Below are positions 11,881 to 21,635 of a stretch of 23,792 nt of DNA, piece by piece. The stretch lies in NCBI GenBank assembly GCA_015852425.1, contig JAAAIG010000616.1:1-23792 (forward strand). The letters are read 5' to 3'. The notes under the pieces were generated by a model that saw only the letters and a list, made by a program, of their open reading frames with translations, did no database searches and was not told where the DNA came from. Position numbers and translations under genes: made by a program. This stretch comes from Gryganskiella cystojenkinii (Eukaryota; Mortierellomycota; Mortierellomycetes; Mortierellales; Mortierellaceae). Positions within the stretch are counted from its first letter, which is position 1. Every line of letters begins with the position of its first letter.

Positions 11881-12006
11881 TTGTCAGAGTTTTCCCCCTT
11901 CAGTCCATCGTTTCCTCGTCTAGATGTGGTCTTGTTCTAAAGAAGGATGACGTCCATAAAAATACATCGTGTATCAACAGTTTTTCAGTTCCTCAAATGA
12001 TAAAAA

Positions 12007-12012
12007 AATAAA
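12007..12012 (+). terminator. Putative poly(A) signal of the CHCH gene
   Basis: AATAAA lies about 130 nt after the stop codon at 11880, in an A/T-rich stretch between convergent genes. The distance is reasonable for a fungal 3' UTR. Confidence 0.5.
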
Positions 12013-12110
12013 CTTGTAACATAACTTATATTCATAATATATTGGTTTAAAAAACGTTATGGTGTAGTGAAACTAGAACACACCAGAGAAGAAAAGTCGG
12101 AGTCCCTTCT

Positions 12111-12638
12111 CTACTGGCCCTTGAATCTTTCTAGCAGACTGTCACTCCGGATGGGCTCAAGGCGCCAGAGCTGGTCCCAATCGACTTCGTCATTGTCCAA
12201 CTCCCAGAGCGTAATCGAGCCTCGCACCTGAGTCCAGACCAGATTCGTTCCGTCTAGGGCAATGCGGTACATGTCTTCTCCATTCTCAATCCGGACGCGC
12301 GAGACTTGCCACTCAGGCTCTACGAAGTACGAAGCAGTTACGATTGTGAAGGAATCCTGGGACGACTGATGAGCCGGCTGCCCTGTCCCTTTGTTCACAA
12401 TCCTGGACACGCAATCGAACTCAATCTCCCAAATTTCGTTGTCACGGGAGTCTGCAATATCTCGATTGAGAACGACGTTGACCTCTGGAACGCCTTTATA
12501 GTATGTTCTAGCCCAAGTGCCACGGAAACTACTCCAGATGCGGTATTGCTCAGCAGAGACTTGCTGAAGGACAAAGTTAAGCGCAACAAGGACCGAGAGT
12601 AGAACAACTCGAACCATCATTCTTGTTCTCGTTCTCAT
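12111..12638 (-). CDS. Small secreted protein of unknown family
   Basis: A single uninterrupted frame of 175 aa, counted from the Met at 12638. An upstream in-frame Met at 12671 would add 11 residues ahead of the signal peptide and is less likely. The N terminus is a clear signal peptide: basic MRTRTRMMVR, a hydrophobic core (VVLLSVLVALNFVL) and a probable cleavage site after VSA at residue 29. The mature protein of about 146 residues is acidic, rich in Trp and Tyr, has one Cys and no transmembrane segment, and is predicted to be mostly beta strand. Repeated short W-containing strands (NEIWEIEFD, ITLWELD, DQLWRLEP) loosely recall beta-trefoil or lectin-like folds, but I do not recognise the family. 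It converges on the CHCH gene with about 230 nt between stop codons. A secreted product is well supported; its role is unknown. Confidence 0.72.
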   Translation of the reverse strand: MRTRTRMMVRVVLLSVLVALNFVLQQVSAEQYRIWSSFRGTWARTYYKGVPEVNVVLNRDIADSRDNEIWEIEFDCVSRIVNKGTGQPAHQSSQDSFTIVTASYFVEPEWQVSRVRIENGEDMYRIALDGTNLVWTQVRGSITLWELDNDEVDWDQLWRLEPIRSDSLLERFKGQ

Positions 12639-12959
12639 TGTTTGGCAAGTGTGAGCAGTGCACCTTAACAACAGGTGTAAGGATGGATAGGTGAACGAGA
12701 CGAGTTTTTGTATGTGCGTATGCGCGTATGTGAGAAGAGAGGGAACGATTATGAACTGAGAGAATAAAGAAAGCGATCAAGAAAAGAGAAGTGACTTTTT
12801 TCTGCTTTTTGCCTCACTGAAAGCGGTTCTTTTGTCACACAGAATCGACAGCCCAACAAGAGCTGAGAATCACTGCAGCGAGAAGCACTCAACAAGCAGA
12901 ACGTGAAAGGAACAGGGCCATTATTTGTTTACCCATGTGTGTGTTGGGCTGTATTGCTT
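12639..12959. other. Intergenic interval upstream of the secreted-protein gene
   Basis: This should include the promoter and 5' UTR of the minus-strand secreted-protein gene. It has a small alternating GTATGCGC-type patch near 12712-12731 and no recognisable gene. The LINE remnant to the right may extend into it in a form too decayed to read. Confidence 0.4.
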
Positions 12960-14050
12960 GTGCCGTCTGGTCAACTTCGCCTTCTCTCCTTTCTCTCTTA
13001 TTGGAACACAATCCTATCGTGAATAGTGCCCTGGCGGAGAGCCAATCTCCATCCTCTTGGTAGCGCACTGTCGTAATTGTTTCGCACAAGAAGGGAGACG
13101 CATCGGTGCTGGCCAACTGGAGGACTTTCTCTCATCAACTGCGACGTCAACGTCCTCGCCAAAGCCAACGCCAACCGCCTCAGTACTATTCTCCCTCGCC
13201 TCACCAACCCTGTTCAGACCGGATTCACCAGAAGTCGGGCGATTTGGGACAATGATTTCATCCTTTCGTGAATCGTGGATCTCTGCTATCGGGAAGAGCT
13301 CAGTGAGATCTGCATTCTGTTGGGCCAGGAAAGGCCTACAACCGAGTACACGCTGGATACATGGAGTATGTCCTTCGCACTTTCGGCTTCCCAGAATCCT
13401 CATAAAAAGTCGAAGTAAAGGCAGTTTTGAGATTTTCAAAGGCGACCTGGGCATTCAAAGCACCTTCACCTACTCATCCAAAGAGCACCTGAAGAGAATC
13501 GACGTCATGGTACGGTGGCTGAATGATCTCGATTCTGGAAGGCGATCATCCCCCACATCGCTCGAATGATCTGGCGGCGAGCATTGCAAGGCAGGATCGG
13601 CACAGGTGTCCTAAGAACCCGACTATGGAGGCAACAACAACAATTGCCAGCATGCCCAATCTGTCAATACCCAAATGAGGATCAATAACATTTCATTTTC
13701 TTTTGCCCGATCAAGCGCGAGGTTTGGACCTCAGTCCTATTCAAGTGCACTTACAGGTTGTTCTGGCCTCGACGCGGAATTCTGTTCTCTGCTATCTCTC
13801 CCCAACCGCCTGATCAAACACTCGCGAGATCTTAACTATATTACCAACTTCATCGCTTGCACCCTCGCTGGAATCTGGCGTATGCACTACAGTATGCCCT
13901 TGTTTTTGACGACACGGCAGTCTCAAGCGGTAGGAGTCAACAAGGCACAGCGTCACGTCGATACTTTGATCGCAAAAACCAATTGCCTTTACCTGCGTAC
14001 AACCACATCAAGCAAACCCCTCATAGCCTAAATTACGCCCTCTCTCATAC
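12960..14050 (+). mobile_element. Decayed LINE (non-LTR retrotransposon) reverse-transcriptase remnant
   Basis: Pieces of one reverse-transcriptase ORF appear in order but in different frames and with stops. Frame A (about 12965-13130) carries an SSW...TVVIVSHKKGDASVLANWR block. A second frame (about 13130-13270) has LINCDVNVLAKANANRL and PVQTGFTRSRAIWDN, the fingers region of LINE reverse transcriptases. Frame A resumes at 13313 with GKAYNRVHAGYMEYVLRTFGF. At 13653 a CPIC...H...C motif matches the zinc-binding region found C-terminal to LINE reverse transcriptases, followed by a tail split between two frames to about 14050. The stretch between FGF and the zinc motif is only about 260 nt, so the catalytic YxDD region has been lost. 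No endonuclease domain, target-site duplication or clear poly(A) tail was identified. Family is certain; clade is not resolved. Confidence 0.87.
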
Positions 14051-14194
14051 AAGTTACCAAATCATTATATAATGCCGCCACTCCAGCTGTATGTGCAAAA
14101 TAATATACATGTTTTTTTTTCTATGAGTAATTCTCGTGAAATGACAGAACGTAATAAAACTTGGATTTAAGGGAAAGGATTCTTAATGGTAGTT

Positions 14195-16435
14195 CTAGAC
14201 ACTGGTCCCCTTTTGAATTCTTGTGCGCTGTGATCTTTTGGCGGGGGTTGCGGTCGAGCCTGGAGCGGCCTTACCGCCCGTGGTACTTGAAGAGCCAGCT
14301 CTATCAACATTGTCACCGCTGCGACGGCTCTCGTTGCTATCGGCGGTCTCGGCGACCTCCTCCAACGAACGTTTTTTGGTCACTTGGCGGGGCTTTGAAG
14401 TAGTAGGAGCTTTAGGTGTAGTTGCTGGTTCATCGAGCAAAGTGGCCGAAACGGAGCTGGAAGCGGCTGCATCTGCATCAGTGGACCTAGTATTTGAAAT
14501 GACGGCGTTGTCGGTAGTGATGGTAGCAGTAGTCGCGGTCCCAGCAACGTTGGTAGAGACAGAGTTTATCTTCTGTCCTGAAGCAACGGTAACCCTCGGG
14601 GGGATCCGCGAATACATCTGATGCATCAACCAGACGACTTCACCCAGAATCGCACTGGCTTTAGTCTTCCACTGAAGCTTGTTATCGTAATCGATTGTGT
14701 TTTTCAATTTTGTGATCCCAAAGGTTGGTTGAAACGTGGCCTTGGCTGCGACACATTCCAAAAAGTACCATCGCTCCGAGTCCGTAACGATCCCAAAGGC
14801 TTTCTCCGGCAAAGGCTGAGTGGTAATTGGAGGTGGGGTAGAAGATGCCGCTGACGACGACGACGACGACCCCAATGCTGGTGTTGACGCCACTGGTTTT
14901 GCTTCCGGCACAGCTTTCTTTCTCCTCCGGCCAAGAGATGCCTCCAACAATAGAAACGTTTGCGTCACAGCTCGGTCAAAGCTCGTATCGTCTGGCTTGA
15001 CCATCGTGACCACCAAGTGATGTGGGTGAAGATATGTCCTATGCTCGATCGAGAAATCCATGACACCTGAACCATGAGAACTCTTGATCCGACGTTTGAG
15101 GTGGATTTTCATCTCGCCCTGAAATGTCATCGCGGCCTGGGTTAGGAATGCACCGACAAACGTCGCACATGCGATAGGATCCCTGGTCGGTTGCGTGGAC
15201 ATGGTCTGGAGTCGACAGTCGAGTTCCTCTAGTAATCTCCTCTTGGCACTCTTGAACCGATCTGATCTGTGGCGGTTGGGGTCTTGATCATCGATGTGGT
15301 CTCTTGTGTCTTGTGAGAATGCCTGATTTTGTCCCTCTTGTGGCTCCTCGCCCTCTTCGTTTTCGGTCAAAATCGGACCCGAGAAGGATGGTAGATCGAT
15401 CAAGGCGGGGTCTATAGATTTCTTTGTCAACCCAAACAGATTATTCAAGTCCTTGAGCGTATAGTCTTGGGAAAAATCTTTAAAAGGCGTCTCGATCATG
15501 ACGGTCAAGGTCCTGAGCTTGTAAACGAGCAAATATTGCCAAAGGATCGCTCGCAATCGGTCATCAGATGGTCGCTCTGTATGGTCCTGGTGTAAATCGG
15601 GTATCGAGGCTACTTGATGACGGATGGCAAGCACAGTCCGATCCTCGGCGTCCTTTGACCGTGGCGCTCGATCCGGGTACTGGTTGTAAAGAACCTGGAG
15701 CAAATCCTGGACCGTGACCTTGTTAAGATCCGGTTCAAAGTCGAAATAGTGGAGTGAATCCGGACGGAAGAGATTAATGGGGTGATGGCTGGGTGTGAGG
15801 ACAACGTTGAACTTGTAAAGCATAGGGTTGTTTTGAGGTAAAGGGGCCATGTTTCTTGTAGGTGAAGGTGTTGTTGGTAGCACGGCTGGTAAAGCATCTT
15901 GTAGTGGATCAGTACGGTTAAAAGAAGAAAACGAGAGGAGGGAAAAAGTGAAGAGTTGGCATCAATGTTCTTGTTTGAACCGTGTCCTTGAGGGACGCAA
16001 AGCGAATGAAAGACCCGACGAGAAAGGAGCATCTTTAATACCTCGAATCTGCGGTTTTCTCACAATGATATCGATCGACCATTCTTCGTACAAGCCGTCT
16101 TTGAAATAGGCCTCGAGCAACCTTCCGCCGAGCATGAGTTGCTTTGTCGGGATATTGTCTGCAAGGACCCGAAATGTTGGCGTGATCTGGGTCGACTTGA
16201 GCGAAAGGTCGACGTACCAGAGTATGAGGTCATGGTGGGTAAAGGACTGTTCGTCCTGAGGTGTCTTAACTTCGTCCCAGATCAGCTTCTTGAGGTGACT
16301 CACCTCAATGACCCTAGGATTGAGGAAAATGACAAATGCACTTGAGGCGTATGCACCATCGACCACACAAATGAGGTCCTCGCGGATTGGATTGTCGACA
16401 TTTGGATTGCCTAGTTGTTTCTTTTTGGGTGGCAT
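14195..16435 (-). CDS. Crinkler (CRN)-like protein 1 of 3
   Basis: Two exons, 16042-16435 and 14195-15897, with a 144-nt phase-1 intron, join to 2097 nt or 698 aa. Exon 1 holds the ubiquitin-like Crinkler N-terminal domain (about residues 20-128), with DLILWYV matching the LxLW/LFLAK-type motif and IDIIVRKP matching the HVLVxxP-type end motif. Exon 2 has a block shared with the two neighbours (about 159-286; LRTLTV, FKD), a helical linker, and a PD-(D/E)XK-like core: Asp412 in MDFSIE, then LVVTMVKPDD with Lys432 but Met430 where Glu is expected. FGIVTDSERW lies at 499-508. The Ser/Thr-rich tail has basic NLS-like clusters (KKRSLEEV, AKRSQRTRIQ). There is no signal peptide. CRN proteins are modular effectors that often act in nuclei; whether this one is secreted or acts inside the cell is unknown. 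It is the most diverged of the three copies. Confidence 0.8.
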
Positions 16436-17077
16436 GATGAATGACCAGCGTGTGTGTGTATTTGTATGGATGAGTATGAGTATGAAATAATAGCAAAAAA
16501 GGAGCGCGAAAGGAGCCTGCAGTCCAAATTGCTATTTTTTTTTCGAAAAACGTGTTTCCCCAGCAAGCCACACTACAACAAGCATAGTTCACGCGCCTTG
16601 ACTTGACCCGATCCAAAAGCCAAGTGAAGCTCGGAAATCCATCGCCATGCCATGCTTCCAACTCCCAGGAAACGTGTATGCAGATTGTCCACGTGCTATG
16701 AAAGTACAGTAACAACACTTGAGCGAATTCTCTCTGAAGAGGAAGCGTCCGCCACTATCCACAAGTCACATTTGGTTAGATCTCTTCTCCTCGTGTCTCA
16801 ACTTAGAGGTCCTCCATGTTTGTGACTTACTCAGAGAGCAAAGCAGGAAGTAATAGTATGTTCTTCGAGACCAAGGTAATATACTCCATACTTGAGCACT
16901 GTTACAGATACCAACTGACAGTAGTACTCGTCGTCGTCCTACTTGTTGTCCTTGGTCTATTGAATTCGGCTGCGATTGAAAACGTTCTTGAAGCAACTTT
17001 TTGGTGTGATCCAAAACACGAGAACGGTAGAGGCAATCAATATATATGGCAGAAGTAATTATTCACTATACAATTTT
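16436..17077. other. Intergenic interval between CRN-like genes 1 and 2
   Basis: This should contain the 3' UTR of CRN-like gene 2 and the promoter of CRN-like gene 1, both on the minus strand. An 80-codon plus-strand frame at 16816-17058 contains a hydrophobic run and a minus-strand frame overlaps it, but neither has family features or a good start context. A minus-strand AATAAA directly beside the stop codon at 17078 is probably too close to be a useful poly(A) signal. Confidence 0.45.
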
Positions 17078-18998
17078 TTATTGGTGAACTTTTGCTTTCG
17101 CACCGGACGGGGATCCAGATGCTGGCCCATCTTCCATATTATTCTTCCGCTTTGTCCCTGCAACAACAACAGCAACTCGACTTGCATCACCTCGACCGCT
17201 CTCCTCTTTTGGATTCACATCCACGTATCCAGATCGGATACGATGCAAAAGCCAAACGATCTTGGTAAAGATCTCTGTCATGCCATCCCTCCACAGGCTG
17301 TTCTCATTCTCAAAATCGATCCGTATCGAGTTCGCTACTGACGACCGGAAACAACATTTTTGAGCATTGTCCATGACATTCACGCACGATAGAATCATCC
17401 AGATTTTTCCATTGGTCACAATCCCAAAAGTCGCTTTTGGATACGAGGTGAAGCCAAGGTCAATCAATTTGCGTCGTGATGATGGCCGCGCTCCGTTGAC
17501 TTCCTGGTCCGAGAGTGTCGCATGCGTCAAGAACATGTTCCTAGACAATGCCGACTCGAGTTCTTGTCCCTTTGCTATCGTAACAGCGACAAGCGGACGA
17601 TGGAGAGCAGCCTCGGAGGCAGCGATGGTGGTAGTGGTGGTCGTGTTATGCGATCCCTTGTACGCGATTGCCAGCTCGGCAGTACCTTCTCCATAAGGCC
17701 CTTGAATCTGTTCTCCTGCCTTCAACAGGAAATCGCCCTCAAAGACCTCAATGGCCTTAGTCAGGACCAAAGCCGCATACGTTGTTGTGACCATTTCTCT
17801 ATTGGAGTCCATGGCGATGACCTGTCGAATCTTGTCCAGGTCCCGTAAGAGACTCGCCTTCGCGGCTTTGAATGAGTCCCATGACTTGGGGCTGATTGGA
17901 TCATCCTTTTCGTACATTGCTGCCTGCATGTAAATCTCATGAAACAGACCCAGATCGCTCTGGTCAAAGTCACCCTTGCCCTGGTTCACGATATTGAACA
18001 AAAAGTTGGCGTCCGAGGGCTTGAGATCCTTGAACGCGGTCTTGGTCGTGTATGTCATGTCCATCAAGACCGTGAGCGTTCGCATCGCCGGGATCTTGGC
18101 TAAGGCCTGAACCAGGGTCCGCAGTCGTTCATCCGTGCATGCCCGGTCGATCTTGTCCTCGGTGATGGCTGGGACAATCCCTTTCGGGTAGACCATGCAA
18201 AAGTGCGCCTTTTCGTATCCGTGACCATGACTCCAATCTGGTGCAGATTGACAAACGTAGTTCTTGAGGTCATTCACTGTGAGCGTCGTAGGGTTCAGTT
18301 TGCAGGACAAGGTCTTGGTCGGTAATTTGCCCGAGGCACGGACCGAGATTTTGAACTCGTAACGGCCATCTGCGTTATTGCTGCCTCCTTGCCATCCGCA
18401 CATATTGTCGACAATGCTTAATGGAACAATCAACGTTGGTGGTTGTGCGGTTGCTATACTGTGCTCGTATTCTTTCTTTTGTTCCGCGATCGCCTTCAGT
18501 GTTTGGGGGCTCTTGACTGATATATACATAGAAAGGAGTGATTGAAAGTGAGGTTTGTCAGTCAATCGAGGGAAGCAATAACAAGGTTAGTTTTTGTGCT
18601 CAGAAACCCGCATAGCAGCCCTGTTCTTTCCTACCTCGAGCACGGTCAATGAGGATATTGATGTAATGATCTCTGACCATGTATTCGTAATTGAGATGAG
18701 AAATGAATGTGTCCCCCTCGCCCAAGAGTTTCTTGGATCGAAGGAATTTGGCAGAGATCGGCTTTGTGTAGTAAGTATGAGGTGCATGATGGACCCTCCA
18801 GAGGACCAGGTCCGAGGCTGTCGAGACATGGTCCGTGTCGTTGCATTGGCTTTTAATCTTTTCCCAAATGAGCGTTTTCATTTCGTGAACAGGGGCCTTG
18901 CGGGAGAATTCAATCTTGAAGGTGTCGTTCGTCGTTGTGCCATCGAGGATGCAGACTGCTCCGGGTTCACCATTGAATGGGATCGGTTTGTGTTCCAT
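17078..18998 (-). CDS. Crinkler (CRN)-like protein 2 of 3
   Basis: Exons 18635-18998 and 17078-18516 with a 118-nt phase-1 intron join to 1803 nt or 600 aa. Exon 1 (121 codons) is the ubiquitin-like Crinkler N-terminal domain, with CILDGTTTNDTF, DLVLWRV and the terminal INILIDRAR. Exon 2 opens with a short helix (SPQTLKAIAEQKKEYE). The block shared with the other copies (about 173-296) includes GYEKAH, VYPKGIV, CTDERLR and MRTLTVLMDMTY. The PD-(D/E)XK-like core has Glu402 in GEGTAEL, a Thr-rich loop, then LVAVTIAKGQELESAL with Lys437 and Ile435 at the expected Glu position. FGIVTNGKIW lies at 484-493 and a final amphipathic helix (IVWLLHRI) precedes a basic tail with TKRK. There is no signal peptide. 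It is closer to copy 3 than to copy 1, and only 197 bp separate its start from the stop of copy 3. Nuclear location is inferred. Confidence 0.8.
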
Positions 18999-19066
18999 TT
19001 TGAACGTTGAAGTGAAGGCGCGAAGAGATGTTGAAATTTAACAGAGGGGTCAGGCACGAAAAAATA

Positions 19067-19087
19067 ACAAACAAACAAACAAACAAA
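19067..19087. repeat. (CAAA)n tetranucleotide repeat
   Basis: About five tandem ACAA/CAAA units lie in the 197-bp gap between CRN-like genes 3 and 2, where the promoter of gene 2 must be. On the transcribed minus strand it reads as (GTTT)n. Confidence 0.85.
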
Positions 19088-19195
19088 TAAACGCGTTGAG
19101 CCAAATTACGGTTTGATCGACAGCCGATTTGTCGACTCGGGTCTTTCTGCGGACTTGACACTAAATTTTCTGTTTACAGGCACTTTGCCTCTTGA

Positions 19196-21249
19196 CTAAG
19201 TTACAGCGCCAGGATCAACCTGTTCACGCTTTCGCTTGGATCCAAGTTGACAATAGCTTCCACGACCGTGGCCACCCGCCGTTGTTCCCCTTGTTGCTTC
19301 CTCTTCCTCCAGCATGCTCGTCGCCTCCAAGAACTGAGATTCTGTAGAGAGCAAAAGACCAACAACTCTCTGAAAGTCCTGGACAATTTTCGTTTCCAAC
19401 GATGGCGTTTCGGAACGTCCATAGCACATGATCTCCTGAAACTCACAGCGTTGTGCATCCTCGTGAAAATTTGCACATCTTAAAATTATCCATTTGCTTC
19501 CATTGGTCACGATACCATAGGTCTCTGCTGAGTGAACAGACTGAGCGAACGCCCCTCCACACCCTGACTCTCGCATCTTGATTGCGACACCTTCTCGCTC
19601 GGATAACATTGCATGCATCAGAAACATGTTTTGTGCGAGTGCAGATTCGGAATCCAGACCTTTCATCATCGTCACAGCTACAATCGGATAGCAGATATTG
19701 TTCTTGGGGTTGTCGCTGCTACTGTTATCATTGGTATTGCTGAGGTTGATGCTTGAGTTGATGGTGGTGGTGTCGGTGCTGTGGATTGTATTCCATTTGC
19801 TGCAGATTTTCCTGCTTCTTGATCCAGCTGCATCTGTGGTGGTGGCAGCTAAAGTAGCGGGTGTGCACTCAAGAGTGAAATCGGCGATTCCCTCACCATA
19901 AGGACCGAGAATTCGCTTGTTCCGATGTAGCATGAACGACCCCCCAAAGACCTCCGTGGCCGTCTCCAAGGCCAAATTCGCGTACGTCAAACAGGTATGG
20001 TAGTCCCATGGGCTCGGAGGTCGCACTTGTTGGATCGCTTTGAAGTCTTTTAAGAACTTCGCCTTGGACGCCTCGTAAATATCCCGGAATGGAGTGGACA
20101 ATTCTTCCTCAAAATATTGAATCTCGTTCATGACCATATACGTGATTGGCATGTCTTGTTCCAGAGTCTGGTTCGCCTTAAGAAACAGGAAATTGGCGTC
20201 CTGAGCTCGGAGATCCGCAAATCGTTTCTTGTACGTCATATCCATATGGACCGTGATGACCCTCATGGTCGGGACTTTGGCGACGCGTTCGACCGTGTTC
20301 CGTAACAGCTCATCCGTACAGAACCTGTCAGTAATGTCCTCCGTGATTTCGTTGACGATGCCCTTTGGGTAGACGATCGACATGTGTGCGTGTTTGTAGC
20401 CATGACCATCACGACGACGTGAATGATACAAAGAGACTTGGTCCTTGAGCTGGTTCATGGTAATGACAGTCGGATCAAGTCTCCAATAGAAACGCCAGGT
20501 CGGGATTTTGCCTGATGATCGGACGACGATTTCAAACACACAAAGACCATCAGGAGTGCTCTCGCCGTTCATCCCGTACCTGTTCAAGACTGTGGTCGCC
20601 GCCGTTGTGGTTGGGGCGGTGGTTGCAATAGGGAAAGAGGAAGACGTAGGCGCGGTCAATACCCTGCTTTCGTATTCCATCTTGTATTCTTTCAAGACCT
20701 CCAGGGTTTGAGCAGACATGACTAGTATTTTGGTGGTACACAAAAAAGGGTAGGCGTTTTGGTCAGTCATAAGCCAGCCGTCCCATAAAAAAAAGAGGAA
20801 CGATTGTCCGTCTTGGTGTTTGGCCTTTCACGAAAAATAAGGATTGGCCATCTTCTTTTCTGCTCCTTTCTTTCTTTACCTCGATCGCGTTCGACGAGAA
20901 TGCTTATATTCTCCGGTGCCTTTATCCACTCCATTCGAAAATAATCCCCGGCCATTTTCCCTTCAGCCAAAAGGTTCTTGAACGGGAGTTCGTTCGCCAG
21001 GATGGGCTTTTCCATGCAGGCCTTTCGATGGCATTGTATGTCCCAGAGGGTCAAGTCCAAGGCGGTGGTGACATGGTCTTGGTCATTGCATTGAGTCTTG
21101 ATCTTGTTCCAAATGAGCTCTTTCAGGGCATTGACTGTTGTCCTGGACGAAATGTCGATGGTGAAGGTGTCGGACGAGGATTGACCATTGAGAATGCAGA
21201 TCATGTTGAAGATCCGCCACGTTTCCACCGTGGTCGTGGATGTAGACAT
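19196..21249 (-). CDS. Crinkler (CRN)-like protein 3 of 3
   Basis: Exons 20880-21249 and 19196-20721 with a 158-nt phase-1 intron join to 1896 nt or 631 aa. Exon 1 is the Crinkler ubiquitin-like N-terminal domain (MICILNGQSSSDTF, DLTLWDI, ending ISILVERDR). Exon 2 begins SAQTLEVLKEYKMEYE, matching copy 2. The shared block (about 184-303) has GYKHAH, VYPKGIV and MRVITVHMDMTY. The PD-(D/E)XK-like core has Asp404 in GEGIADFTLE, then IVAVTMMKGLDSESALAQN with Lys477 and Met475 in place of Glu. Between them is an Asn/Ser/Thr-rich loop about 40 residues longer than in copy 2. YGIVTNGSKW lies at 525-534 and the C-terminal tail has the NLS-like cluster SKRKRE. There is no signal peptide. An internal Met at residue 16 could also serve as the start without loss of the domain. 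The molecular activity is unproven. Confidence 0.8.
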
Positions 21250-21635
21250 GGCTGATGGTTAGCGGGTAGCAATGGAGCCGAGAAAGGGAATGGAAAAGAG
21301 ATGGAAGTGAAACGCGCTATTTTATTTTTGGGTGTGGATGAAAAGGACTCACTGTTTGGTGGTCTCTTGTGGCTTTGGTGGCGTAGGCGCCTTCCCTCGA
21401 GCACACTCAAGGTCTCTCGCTCTCTCCTTCACACTCATCAATTCCTCTCTCTGAACAATGATACAGGTCCCGCCACCGGCGATATTAATGAAGCGTTCAG
21501 CTCGGTCAAGTATTGCTGGTGTCAGAGACGATGATCGGAAACAACGATATCGTCCAACACCCAAAGTGAAGATCAAAATTGAACGTGTTCTGGTCGTCGA
21601 GGTGTCTCCACGCCAACATTATTGAATGGTTTTAC
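21250..21635. other. Intergenic interval upstream of CRN-like gene 3
   Basis: The side next to 21250 is the CT-rich (minus-strand) leader of CRN-like gene 3. A 75-codon minus-strand frame at 21349-21576 (begins MIFTLGVGRYRC) has no recognised family. It could be a further exon of the neighbouring pseudogene, since a GTAAAA donor-like site follows the last F-box/LRR frame at 21635, but no acceptor convincingly joins them. Confidence 0.4.

Noticed and set aside
13014..13569. Two overlapping frames of 146 and 170 codons on opposite strands
   Set aside because: The plus strand here is a decayed LINE reverse transcriptase read in other frames; these two frames do not carry its motifs consistently.
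14223..14621. 132-codon plus-strand frame opposite the tail of CRN-like gene 1
   Set aside because: It is the antisense shadow of a Ser/Thr/Ala-rich region and has no support of its own.
16816..17058. 80-codon plus-strand frame with a hydrophobic segment
   Set aside because: No homologous features; the hydrophobic run comes from GTC/CTT-type codons, and it sits in the promoter/3' region between CRN-like genes.
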